From positions 1-40,455 of the forward strand of contig CAYJDW010000021.1 in the NCBI GenBank assembly GCA_964368985.1: a stretch of DNA of 40,455 nucleotides. The letters run 5' to 3'. The DNA comes from G023898405 sp964368985. Lineage in GTDB: Bacteria > Myxococcota > UBA727 > JABDBI01. Under the pieces are notes generated by a model. That model was not told the origin of the DNA. It made no database searches and was given only the letters and a program-made list of their open reading frames with translations. Shown here piece after piece: positions 31,118 through 39,200 of the stretch (positions are counted from its first letter, which is position 1; every line of letters starts with the position of its first letter). The translations under genes were made by a program, and so were the position numbers.

Positions 31118-31945
31118 ATGCAAAAATCTTATTTATGGACATCGTTAAAAGCGCGCTTGCAACTAATCGCTACAAAGCCCGGCGCAAATTTTAACTGGGT
31201 TTTTCTCGCTGGCGGCCCTGGCCTTGGTTCGGAGTCCTTAGCTCCTCTCACCGAACTTTTAAATCTTTCGGGCAGCATGTGGAATCTTGATCTCCCAGGC
31301 GACGGCTCTAATTTAACCTTTGATGATCAAGAATATTTTTCCCATTGGTCAGAAGCGCTCGTAGAAGCTATCAGTGCCTTGGATCAGGTGATTTTAGTAG
31401 CGCATTCAACGGGGGGAATGTATGCACTGGCCACGCCAGCATTAAAGAATTTGTTGACAGGTTTGGTGTTGATGGATTCCGCTCCCGATGCGTCGTGGCA
31501 AGAGCATTTTGGTAAAGCTGTTAACCAAAACCCCCTTCCTGAAGTTGAGCAACTTCATAAATTGTATGCCAAAAATCCGAATAACGAAATGCTCAAGAAA
31601 TTAACTATTCTTTCTGCTCCTTATCTTTTTACTAAAGCTGGATTACAGAAAAACTTATCTTTTCTGGAAACACTGCCTTACAATTTTAGGACGTGTGAAT
31701 GGTCAGCCCAGCATTTTGATCAATCCTACCAATCAAAATGGATTCCTCACCTACCGACCTTGATATTCGCCGGGGAAAAAGATTTACTTACGCCATTAAG
31801 CTTATTTGCCGACGATATTGGCTATCAAGCTCCGAATATTTTGCTACGAAAAATTGATGATGCGGGGCATTTTCCCTGGATAGAAAATCCGACCAAGGTC
31901 ATCGCTGTGTTTGAAGAATTTTATCAAAAATTATGCACCTCATAA
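31118..31945 (+). CDS. Alpha/beta hydrolase
   Basis: A 275-residue soluble alpha/beta-hydrolase. The oxyanion-hole turn is AGGPGLGSESL at 31-41, similar to the HGGPG of proline iminopeptidase-like enzymes. The nucleophile is S97 in VAHSTGG, where the first glycine of GxSxG is alanine. The acid is D222 (GEKDLLTP), and the base is H251 (DAGHFPW). A complete triad makes an esterase or peptidase activity likely; the substrate is unknown. It follows the fur-like gene by 22 bases and converges on a Rieske oxygenase gene. Confidence 0.87.
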   Translation: MQKSYLWTSLKARLQLIATKPGANFNWVFLAGGPGLGSESLAPLTELLNLSGSMWNLDLPGDGSNLTFDDQEYFSHWSEALVEAISALDQVILVAHSTGGMYALATPALKNLLTGLVLMDSAPDASWQEHFGKAVNQNPLPEVEQLHKLYAKNPNNEMLKKLTILSAPYLFTKAGLQKNLSFLETLPYNFRTCEWSAQHFDQSYQSKWIPHLPTLIFAGEKDLLTPLSLFADDIGYQAPNILLRKIDDAGHFPWIENPTKVIAVFEEFYQKLCTS

Positions 31946-32000
31946 AAAAAAGATTCCCAAGAGTTTTTGCAATCAACCAGTGAATAACTATTTCAAGTCC

Positions 32001-32963
32001 TTAAAACGCTACCGGAAATTGCCGATACCAGCGACGAAAACGTGTAATTCCTTCGTCGCCTTGGGCAAGGACTGGCTTATTTTTATATATCTTGCCGTTC
32101 CAAATCGGAATGTCTTGGGCAAAGGTGGAATTAATAAAATATGACAGCGCATGAGTTAGAAGCGATGTCCAAGGAGAAAATCCTTTGGTGCGCACGCGAG
32201 TAGTAAGGTGAGCCACCACATGGTCAGGGCTGATGGGGCTTACCGACGAGAGTGTAATGCATTCTCGACCTAACACCGAATGAAGATGAATTATTTGTAA
32301 GCCGGGGATGACATAGCCAATTTCCATCATTGTATTAAATTGTATACCCAAGCGCCGCGTAATAGTTTGATGATGAAAACGAAGATTTCCTTGATCATTT
32401 TCGGAAAGCCGAGCGTCATTCATCGGAACGCCATGGACCGAATTAAAATGCTCCATGTCGACGCCATTTTCCAGCACATCTGACTGACGCGTATTAATTT
32501 TGTGTGCCTTGCCCACTGGTGCACCCCACTCGCCGCTCTCAAGCTGAGGCACGCCGACGAATTCCTCATTCACCGCAATTCCTTCTGGATCGAAATGGAC
32601 AAAAATAATCCCGTAGCGTTCCACCACACGCCATGATCTCGTGTTCATTTTTGCGGTAATTTTGGGGTTCGAGGGAATTTTGCGACACACTCCTGATCCA
32701 TCGAATTGCCAACCATGAAAGGCACATTTGATTTGGTCGCCGACGACCTTTCCTTTCACGCCTAAGTGCGCGCCCAAGTGAGGACAGTGCGCATCGAGGA
32801 CATGCGCTTTGCCTGCTTCATCGCGGAACACAACCAAAGGCCTGCCCGCAAGAGTCACCGACTTAATATCTTTAGGTGCAAGCTCTTTTGACCACGCGAC
32901 CTGATACCAACTGATAGGATAATGAGGAGATTCTTTTTCACGAGTAAGCGATTTGACGACCAT
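32001..32963 (-). CDS. Rieske [2Fe-2S] non-haem iron oxygenase
   Basis: A 320-residue terminal oxygenase subunit. The Rieske cluster ligands are C60-P-H62 and C80-x2-H83 (CAFHGW). The catalytic iron motif is N166-x2-D169-x2-H172-x4-H177 in NGVDMEHFNSVHG, exactly the spacing found in KshA (3-ketosteroid 9-alpha-hydroxylase) and in Neverland/DAF-36 cholesterol 7-desaturases. A hydrophobic stretch (TSLLTHALSYF, ~275-290) near the end could contact a membrane or a greasy substrate. The likely role is oxygenation or desaturation of a steroid or other hydrophobic ring compound; this is inference from the motif. A separate reductase and ferredoxin are needed and are not in the window. GGAG lies seven bases before the ATG. 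Confidence 0.88.
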   Translation of the reverse strand: MVVKSLTREKESPHYPISWYQVAWSKELAPKDIKSVTLAGRPLVVFRDEAGKAHVLDAHCPHLGAHLGVKGKVVGDQIKCAFHGWQFDGSGVCRKIPSNPKITAKMNTRSWRVVERYGIIFVHFDPEGIAVNEEFVGVPQLESGEWGAPVGKAHKINTRQSDVLENGVDMEHFNSVHGVPMNDARLSENDQGNLRFHHQTITRRLGIQFNTMMEIGYVIPGLQIIHLHSVLGRECITLSSVSPISPDHVVAHLTTRVRTKGFSPWTSLLTHALSYFINSTFAQDIPIWNGKIYKNKPVLAQGDEGITRFRRWYRQFPVAF

Positions 32964-33111
32964 TGCCGCACTCCATCCCAGAAATTTTACGCATCATGCT
33001 AGCCCAGCGCTCAACGTGCTTCTGGTGAATATTTAGTAGACAAAACAAAGGTGTCCCCAAATTTATTGACTTCACGTCATTATTTTTTGCTTTCGCGGCC
33101 AGCTTATGATG

Positions 33112-33139
33112 AAAAAAAACCTCAGTCCAATGACTGAGG
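33112..33139 (-). terminator. Intrinsic terminator of the lipoprotein gene
   Basis: CCTCAGTC (33120-33127) and GACTGAGG (33132-33139) form a perfect eight-base-pair stem with a four-base loop. On the minus strand it is followed by a run of eight T. It lies 17 bases after the stop of the large lipoprotein gene. Confidence 0.92.
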
Positions 33140-33156
33140 CTTTTCGGGCCATCTGA

Positions 33157-34812
33157 TTATCGATGGTGTTTAGGCATGGGAACTAGTATTGGACTAATCG
33201 GAGGGACGGGCATGGGAATCTCTGGCCATATTACCGGTACAAAAGGTATGCCTGGGGCACCTGCGAAACCGGTAAATTCTGGAACACAAGGTAGCACCAA
33301 GTCATAGTCATCGCAGCAATTATCTTCCGATTTGATCAAGACGCGATCGCCTTCAATAAGAGTTGGTAGCTCAAACATGAGCTGCCCGGAAGCATCACTT
33401 CTTTTAACGGTACGTGGTCCTTTAAATACTGCTTCGTCAAACTTTTGAATGTAGACTTCGAAATCCAGATCTGGCGCAAGCCAACCCGGATTAACAACAA
33501 CGTTGCCAGCAACGCCATGATCCGTATTCATGCTCCAAAAGCCTGCATCATCTGTGCGCCATCTTTGATTAGCACGACTATTGGAGAAACATTGCGAGCG
33601 AACTGCAAATTCAGCGGCAACTAAAGGAGTGATATTGCTTTCAACAACACGTTCTTTGTCAATAATAACGCTGGTGGTTTCTAATGCCTGACGATTGAAA
33701 AATTGACGTGCCCAGATATCAGATGCTTCAAAGCAATTGCTGATGTTGCGACGAAGCGCATTTCTTCCTTCCGAAGTTGATCCGTCCCAAACATGAATCG
33801 TATAGGACAAGAATGCTCTTTCACCGTCGACTTCTTCTTCATTCAGTTCATAATCAGCGCGCAAACCTAAGAAGAGATCATCGGTAGCGACATCAAATTT
33901 CATGTTTAGGACATCGCGAAAATCTTCTTTACGATGACCGAGCAGTTCAACAGCAATAACTTTTTCCTGGCCATTGCCCCAGTCATTGTGAAAAATGGCC
34001 CACGTATCATTTTCATCAACCACGCGGTCGCCGTCTGAAGTTAAATAGACTTCAGTGTTCGGGCCATTACCGAAGAGGTCGCTAAAAGTTACTCCTGAAT
34101 CTGTCAGAACATCTTGTTCATCGTCATCGGTATTCGTGAATTCGATCACACTGGTGAGTGCGCAAGCATCATCATATTTGTCGTGCTCAAGTTCCCGACC
34201 ATTACCAAGTTTTACGTTAAATACTGAGGCATCAATTTTAGGTGCAATGCCGTTATGATCATGGATAGTGCCAAGAAAATCTTCATCATCAAGGAGATAA
34301 TTCTTCGAAGGAGCGAAGTCATTGCCATTGATTTTTAGTGTTCCCGTCAGATTAATACCGCAAAGATTATTCACTATCCCATTATTGCCCATGGTGACCT
34401 CATCTATGCCGACAATATTTTCACTCACCCATTTATCATTCAATTTGTAGGGTGCATTCACGATATCTCCGCGTTCCATGCCTCCACCGTTGTGACGACG
34501 TTCAGCCATGCAGAGTGGGGGACGAGTTGGCACCAAGAGATTTTGATTTCCTCGCAGTGCGGAAACTAATGCCTCCTCCATATCGCTCTGCTCATCAAGA
34601 GCGTCGCTTATTTCNNNNNNNNNNNNNNNNNNNNNNNNNNNNNNNNNNNNNNNNNNNNNNNNNNNNNNNNNNNNNNNNNNNNNNNNNNNNNNNNNNNNNN
34701 NNNNNNNNNNNNNNCCGACGCCACAACTGGTTGTTAACAATATGGCTGATGTCATTGCGCACAATGCAGCAGCCATCTTTCTTTTGCTTGCGCAAAAAAA
34801 ATAATTGATCAT
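33157..34812 (-). CDS. Large predicted lipoprotein of unknown function, interrupted by assembly gap
   Basis: The N-terminal piece (34812 to 34715) encodes a signal peptide ending in the lipobox LTTSCG. The C-terminal piece (34614 to 33157) encodes ~486 residues. They are joined here only through 100 N, so the true length and frame continuity are unknown. The visible part is acidic and Asn/Asp-rich, with strand-like repeats (VYLTSDGDRVVDENDTWAIFHND, in short TSDGD and NDTWAIFHN) and cysteines in LCGI, DACAL, SNCF, SQCF and DNCCDDYD. It ends in a proline-rich tail rich in PVPP and PMP. This suggests a surface-exposed or periplasmic beta-rich protein. No family was recognised. AGGGG lies eight bases before the ATG, and a strong terminator follows. 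It is monocistronic. Confidence 0.75.
   Translation of the reverse strand: MINYFFCASKRKMAAALCAMTSAILLTTSCGVXXXXXXXXXXXXXXXXXXXXXXXXXXXXXXXXXXEISDALDEQSDMEEALVSALRGNQNLLVPTRPPLCMAERRHNGGGMERGDIVNAPYKLNDKWVSENIVGIDEVTMGNNGIVNNLCGINLTGTLKINGNDFAPSKNYLLDDEDFLGTIHDHNGIAPKIDASVFNVKLGNGRELEHDKYDDACALTSVIEFTNTDDDEQDVLTDSGVTFSDLFGNGPNTEVYLTSDGDRVVDENDTWAIFHNDWGNGQEKVIAVELLGHRKEDFRDVLNMKFDVATDDLFLGLRADYELNEEEVDGERAFLSYTIHVWDGSTSEGRNALRRNISNCFEASDIWARQFFNRQALETTSVIIDKERVVESNITPLVAAEFAVRSQCFSNSRANQRWRTDDAGFWSMNTDHGVAGNVVVNPGWLAPDLDFEVYIQKFDEAVFKGPRTVKRSDASGQLMFELPTLIEGDRVLIKSEDNCCDDYDLVLPCVPEFTGFAGAPGIPFVPVIWPEIPMPVPPISPILVPMPKHHR
34615..34714. other. Scaffold gap (100 N)
   Basis: Exactly 100 N, the conventional size for a gap of unknown length. 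It falls just after the signal-peptide codons of the lipoprotein gene, so the missing sequence likely held the start of the mature protein and possibly a repeat that broke the assembly. Confidence 0.97.
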
Positions 34813-34932
34813 TAGTTTTTCCCCTATGAGGAGAATGGACTCTCCCCTTGCAAGGAAAAACTAACGCGACTTCAAAATTGGCCGCAACTTTTAACTTAAT
34901 AAATTGTGAGAAAGCTATATTTCACGCGCCGA

Positions 34933-36264
34933 TCAATCTCTTTTTCGGAGCAAAATATTTTTTGACTCTATCGCATCATAAATAATAGCGAGGGCCCAGC
35001 TTATTTCGCTCGGAGTTGCGCAAAAAGGTGGCATGAAGTATATCACATTTCCCAGAGGGCGAATAAACAAACCTCGCTCGAGACAATAATGATAAATCTG
35101 ATCCGCCGTCGTCGAAAAATAGCCTGCAGTTTCGGATTTTAATTCGATGATCGCCACCGAACCAATGCTGCGAACATTCTTCACCGACGCTAAATTAGCG
35201 AAATGGTTGATCTCTGATTTGATGGTTGAGTAAATATTTTCAATGTTGGTCAATGTTTCCGGCGAGTCAAATAATTCAAGGCTCGCCAGAGCAGCTGCGC
35301 AAGCGAGAGGATTTGCCATGAAAGAATGTCCGTGGAGCAAAGCATGGGATTTTTTATCGCTTAAAAATCCAGCATAAATTTCTTCCGTGGCGAGGGTTGC
35401 CGCTAAGGGCAAATAGCCGCCGGTAAGAGCTTTGGCTAAACACATAATATCAGGGCGAACATCCTCGAGACCACAAGCAAATATCTTTCCTGTGCGATAA
35501 AAACCGGTGGCTGCTTCGTCGGCAATCAATAAAACACCATATTTCAGACATAGCTCCTTGATGCCTCTTAAAAAACCCGAAGTGAAAATACGCATACCGC
35601 CGCCGCCTTGTAACATGGGCTCAATGATTACGCCCGCCACTTGTCCTCGGTTCTCTTCAAATAATTGAGCCATTTTTGACAAAGCCTGATTGGTCAATTT
35701 GGCTTCTGAATTCTCGTTATTTACATCGGAAACACAGGTACTCGGAGCGTATAAAACTTTAAACAACCACGGCCAAAAGGCTTCGGTATAAACTGAGCGT
35801 TCACTGGCCGCCATGGCACCAAAGGTATCGCCGTGATAACTATGAGAGAGCGAAATAATATGAGGCCTCTTCTCCCCGCGATTGCGCCAATATTGAAAAG
35901 CCATTTTTAGGGCTATTTCCACAGCGGTGGATCCATTATCGGAATAGAAGACGCGAGCTAAACCTTGAGGAGCAGACTCAATTAATTTCTCCGCCAAATT
36001 TATTGCGGGCTCGTGCGTAAAATTAGCAAACATTACATGTTCAAGTATTTCCGATTGACGAGCGATTGCTTCATTTATGCGCGGATGACAGTGGCCGTGA
36101 GAATTCATCCACCACGACGAGATACCATCAAATAATTTCCCATGACTTTCACTCATTAAATAAGCACCGCGTGCGCTCTCAATAGCCATGGGCGCCGGAG
36201 CGAGAGCGGCTTGGGTGTAGGGGTGCCAAATATATTTCAGATCTTTTTCCACGAGGCTAGTCAT
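34933..36264 (-). CDS. bioA: Adenosylmethionine-8-amino-7-oxononanoate aminotransferase
   Basis: A 443-residue PLP enzyme that converts KAPA to DAPA with S-adenosylmethionine as amino donor, the third step of the biotin ring pathway. BioA traits are the substrate segment IWHPYTQ at 12-18, the WW pair at 51-52 (SSWWMNSHGH), GST at 111-113 for the PLP phosphate, SYHGDTFGAM with Y143, D249 in IADEAATGF, and the Schiff-base K278 in LAKALTGGYLPL. It begins one base after the bioD stop and is the last gene of the bioB-F-D-A operon. The ~120 bases between its stop and the lipoprotein start contain no recognised terminator. Confidence 0.97.
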   Translation of the reverse strand: MTSLVEKDLKYIWHPYTQAALAPAPMAIESARGAYLMSESHGKLFDGISSWWMNSHGHCHPRINEAIARQSEILEHVMFANFTHEPAINLAEKLIESAPQGLARVFYSDNGSTAVEIALKMAFQYWRNRGEKRPHIISLSHSYHGDTFGAMAASERSVYTEAFWPWLFKVLYAPSTCVSDVNNENSEAKLTNQALSKMAQLFEENRGQVAGVIIEPMLQGGGGMRIFTSGFLRGIKELCLKYGVLLIADEAATGFYRTGKIFACGLEDVRPDIMCLAKALTGGYLPLAATLATEEIYAGFLSDKKSHALLHGHSFMANPLACAAALASLELFDSPETLTNIENIYSTIKSEINHFANLASVKNVRSIGSVAIIELKSETAGYFSTTADQIYHYCLERGLFIRPLGNVIYFMPPFCATPSEISWALAIIYDAIESKNILLRKRD

Positions 36265-36265
36265 G

Positions 36266-36910
36266 CTATTGGTTCCTTAGCAAAGAATCAAAAATTGATT
36301 GATATTCTAGGGAAAATTGGGCGACGCTTTTTTTATTTATGGCCGAAAGCCAAGGCAAAGAATAAACCTTTTTTATGGCGCCATAATGCTTGATGGTTAT
36401 TTCGTGATCCCGATTGGGTGGTCCCAACATTATTACAGCAGCGACGGGGATTTCACGGGCTCGTAGAGCCGCCAAAGATAATAATGTGTGATTGATAGTT
36501 CCTAATTTTGAGCGCGCGACGAGGATTACCGGTAATCGGAGCGCCTGAATTAAATCAATCACGAAGTGACGTCGATCGATGGGAACCAAAAGCCCCCCTG
36601 CCCCTTCCACGACATTAAATTTTGCGCTCATATTTTTCTTAGCAGCATCCACGAGGCTTAGGAAATCTACAGAAGTATTTTCTTTGTGCGCCGCCAAATG
36701 CGGTGACAAGGGATGTTTTAGAAAGACCAACTCCGATGCTTTAACATCCACCAACGACGAAATCTTTAGCGCGTCGCGATCGGGCCCACACTGAACAGGT
36801 TTTAAGTAGTTCAGTTCAGGATAAAGTTGACGCGCCCTCGCCAAAAGGAGAGCTGAAAAAATAGTCTTACCGACGTCAGTATCGGAGCCGGTGATAAAAA
36901 GACCTTTCAT
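36266..36910 (-). CDS. bioD: Dethiobiotin synthetase
   Basis: A 214-residue ATP-dependent carboxylase-ligase that closes the ureido ring of dethiobiotin from DAPA and CO2. The modified P-loop GSDTDVGKT is at 8-16, YLKPVQCG near 35-42 supplies the catalytic lysine, and VVEGAGGLLVPID near 100-112 is the second metal/substrate motif. LVARSKLGTINHTLLS is the switch segment with the conserved N-H-T. The start ATG overlaps the bioF stop by four bases (ATGA), and bioA follows after one base, so translation of the three genes is coupled. Confidence 0.97.
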   Translation of the reverse strand: MKGLFITGSDTDVGKTIFSALLLARARQLYPELNYLKPVQCGPDRDALKISSLVDVKASELVFLKHPLSPHLAAHKENTSVDFLSLVDAAKKNMSAKFNVVEGAGGLLVPIDRRHFVIDLIQALRLPVILVARSKLGTINHTLLSLAALRAREIPVAAVIMLGPPNRDHEITIKHYGAIKKVYSLPWLSAINKKSVAQFSLEYQSIFDSLLRNQ

Positions 36911-38028
36911 AAAAATTTCCTCAAATGCTTCACACAGTCTTCAATTAGCTCAAATGAGTGAGCAACATTGGTGGTGATACGTAAGCGCGCCGAGCCTTCG
37001 GGCACAGTGGGGGGGCGAATAGCTCGAATATCAAAACCAGCCTCAGCCATTTTTTCAGCAATATTTAATGCACAAAGATTATCGCCAATAATAATGGGAA
37101 AAATGGCCGTCGGTAGTCCCCGCCGACTCAATAAATTTTCAGCCATTAAGAGGTGCCAAAAATACTCTACGCGCGCTTTCAACTCGCTTCTCAAATTATC
37201 CCCCTGCTTAACAATAGCGAGGGAAGCCTCGATAGCACAGAGTGACGAAGGTGGCATAGCAGTGGTGTAGATGAGGGTTCGCGCACGCTGCAACACAGCC
37301 TCAATAACCACATCTCTTCCTGCCACAAAAGCGCCCATGGTCGCCATCACTTTACCAAGGCCATTGGTGGAACATAAGACCTGATCGCTCACCTTAAAAT
37401 GATCGATGAGACCCGCGCCACAATAACCAAATATTCCTAGCGCATGGGCCTCGTCAATAATCAGACCTGCATCAAACTGCCGGCTCAACTCAGCGTAGCT
37501 ATCAAGGGGAGCCACGTCGCCATCCATGCTAAAGAGCGATTCAGTGACAATAAAAGCTTGAACAGATGAGGGAATTTTTTTTAACTCCAATCTTAAAAAT
37601 CGAAGATCAAGATGAGGAAAAACCACAACAGTCGCGCCGCTCAATCTCAAGCCATCGATGAGGCTCGCATGATTGAGCTGATCGGAGAACACAACGTCGC
37701 CTTTTTTAACCAGGCTCGTAATAGCGCCGATGTTGGCAGCATAACCAGAGTTAAAAAGCAGAGCACGGTCGCTTCCTTTGTAAATGGCTAATTTCTTTTC
37801 CAGCTCATGATGCAGATCACGCTCGCCTCGAATAAAACGAGAAGAGGTCGAGCCATAGCCATAGCGTTCAAGCCCTGTTTTAACTGCTCCGATTATGCGC
37901 GGATCTTTGCTCAAGGAAAAATAATCGTTGGAAGAAAAATCAAATCCTTGCGGTGTTTTTAATACGCGCTTAAGCGCTGTCGCGCCTAAGTTCTCTAAAT
38001 CGGAGTGAATGCGAGCAAGGATTTTCAT
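36907..38028 (-). CDS. bioF: 8-amino-7-oxononanoate synthase
   Basis: A 373-residue PLP enzyme that condenses pimeloyl-thioester with alanine to KAPA. Family marks are FSSNDYFSLSKDP at 31-43, GYGSTSSRFIRGERDLHHELE (GSTSSRFIRG in short) at 57-78, D192 and H195 in IIDEAHALGIFG, and the Schiff-base K226 in STNGLGKVMATMGAF. The lysine segment reads TNGLGK where many family members have TFGK. The glycine-rich environment is kept, so activity is expected. The start ATG shares one base with the bioB stop (TAATG), and the stop overlaps bioD by four bases. Confidence 0.95.
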   Translation of the reverse strand: MKILARIHSDLENLGATALKRVLKTPQGFDFSSNDYFSLSKDPRIIGAVKTGLERYGYGSTSSRFIRGERDLHHELEKKLAIYKGSDRALLFNSGYAANIGAITSLVKKGDVVFSDQLNHASLIDGLRLSGATVVVFPHLDLRFLRLELKKIPSSVQAFIVTESLFSMDGDVAPLDSYAELSRQFDAGLIIDEAHALGIFGYCGAGLIDHFKVSDQVLCSTNGLGKVMATMGAFVAGRDVVIEAVLQRARTLIYTTAMPPSSLCAIEASLAIVKQGDNLRSELKARVEYFWHLLMAENLLSRRGLPTAIFPIIIGDNLCALNIAEKMAEAGFDIRAIRPPTVPEGSARLRITTNVAHSFELIEDCVKHLRKFL

Positions 38029-39041
38029 TAGACTGACAATGCTTGCTCAGCTCTCGCATCTTTGATCATGCGACGCTTACTAAAGCGACTGCCCATCAAA
38101 TCGAGAACTTCCTGATCGCGATTAAGGTTTGGATTCGCCGTGATAAATAATTTCTCTGTGGCCATAAAGATTGAGTTGGCACCCGCAAAATAGCACATGG
38201 CATGTTGTTCATCGGACATAGTGGTGCGGCCAGCGGCTAAACGAACAATCGCTTTTGGCATAAGAATTCTTGCGGTTGCCACTACGCGAACCATTTCAAA
38301 AGGATGGGGCGGCGGCACATCGTTAAGGGGCATATTGTCAAATTTTGCCAACAAATTAATCGGAACACTTTCTGGATGGGGATTAAGATTTGATAATTGC
38401 TTAAGAAGACCAAGACGATCCTCGCGAGCTTCTCCGAGTCCAATAATGCCACCACAACATACGCCTAAGCCCGCTTCGCTGACATTTTTTAAAGTATTTA
38501 GCCGGTCTTGATAGGTCCGCGTGGTTATAACTTTGTCGTAAAATTCCGGGGATGTATCAAGATTATGATTGTAGGAGGTGCAGCCTGCCTTTTTTAATCG
38601 CACCGCTTGCTCAGTCGTAAGCATACCGGCCGTAAGACACGCTTCCAGCCCTAAAGCATCCACCTGTTCGACCATGCTCAGCACGCGATCAAACTGTTCT
38701 CCGTCGAGAATTTGACGCCAGGCCACTCCCATACAAAAACGAGTAGCGCCACGAGATTTGGCTTCTTTGGCAATGTTAACCGCTTTCTCGACGGAAAAAA
38801 GCCGCTCTTTGTCAATGTCCGTTTTATAGTGGCCCGATTGCGGACAATATTTACAATCTTCTGGGCACGCACCAGTTTTGATACTTTGTATACGACAGGC
38901 TTGAATTTCGTGGGGATCATGAAATTGGCGATGGACCGTGTGAGATTTATAAATTAAATCCACCAATGGCTGTTCGAAAATTTCTTTAATCTCGGACATT
39001 TGCCAATTATTGCGCACAGTAAAATAATCATTCGCATTCAT
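38028..39041 (-). CDS. bioB: Biotin synthase
   Basis: A 337-residue radical SAM enzyme that inserts sulfur into dethiobiotin. The radical SAM cluster motif is C59-P-E-D-C63-K-Y-C66. GVCCGGIIGLGE near 195-206 and LNPHPESVPINLL near 218-230 are biotin-synthase hallmarks, and RLAAGRTTM near 268-276 carries the Arg that binds the [2Fe-2S] cluster sacrificed as sulfur donor. An eleven-residue N-terminal extension (MNANDYFTVRN) precedes the usual start of the fold. AGGGTGA lies upstream of the ATG. It is the first gene of the operon. No bioC, bioH or bioZ is present, so pimeloyl-ACP supply must lie elsewhere. Confidence 0.97.
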   Translation of the reverse strand: MNANDYFTVRNNWQMSEIKEIFEQPLVDLIYKSHTVHRQFHDPHEIQACRIQSIKTGACPEDCKYCPQSGHYKTDIDKERLFSVEKAVNIAKEAKSRGATRFCMGVAWRQILDGEQFDRVLSMVEQVDALGLEACLTAGMLTTEQAVRLKKAGCTSYNHNLDTSPEFYDKVITTRTYQDRLNTLKNVSEAGLGVCCGGIIGLGEAREDRLGLLKQLSNLNPHPESVPINLLAKFDNMPLNDVPPPHPFEMVRVVATARILMPKAIVRLAAGRTTMSDEQHAMCYFAGANSIFMATEKLFITANPNLNRDQEVLDLMGSRFSKRRMIKDARAEQALSV

Positions 39042-39069
39042 GAATCACCCTATCAACCTGAAATCTGCT

Positions 39070-39133
39070 GCCAGACTTATAGGATGAAAAAACGAATGTC
39101 AAAACGAGCGGGACCGCCAAACTTATCGGGTGA
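39070..39133 (-). promoter_or_regulatory. Predicted bio operon promoter with paired direct repeats
   Basis: On the minus strand TTGACA (39097-39102) is followed after 15 bases by TATAAG (39076-39081), or after 17 by TAAGTC, a likely promoter ~35-55 bases before bioB. Two 18-bp direct repeats, 39070-39087 and 39116-39133, agree at 15 of 18 positions (coding-strand form TCA-CC-ATAAGT-TGGC). One covers the -10 box and the other lies just upstream of the -35. This layout suits a repressor or activator operator. Neither resembles the known BirA or BioR sites that I can recall. Confidence 0.5.
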
Positions 39134-39200
39134 GGCTCATAGCTATTTAGGCTCTCTTGGCATATAAAACCAACAAATTAGCTTCTAATTCGAGTAAGTT

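Noticed and set aside
34595..34812. Other open frames read through the N-run
   Set aside because: Translation across N is meaningless. They are shadows of the lipoprotein signal region.
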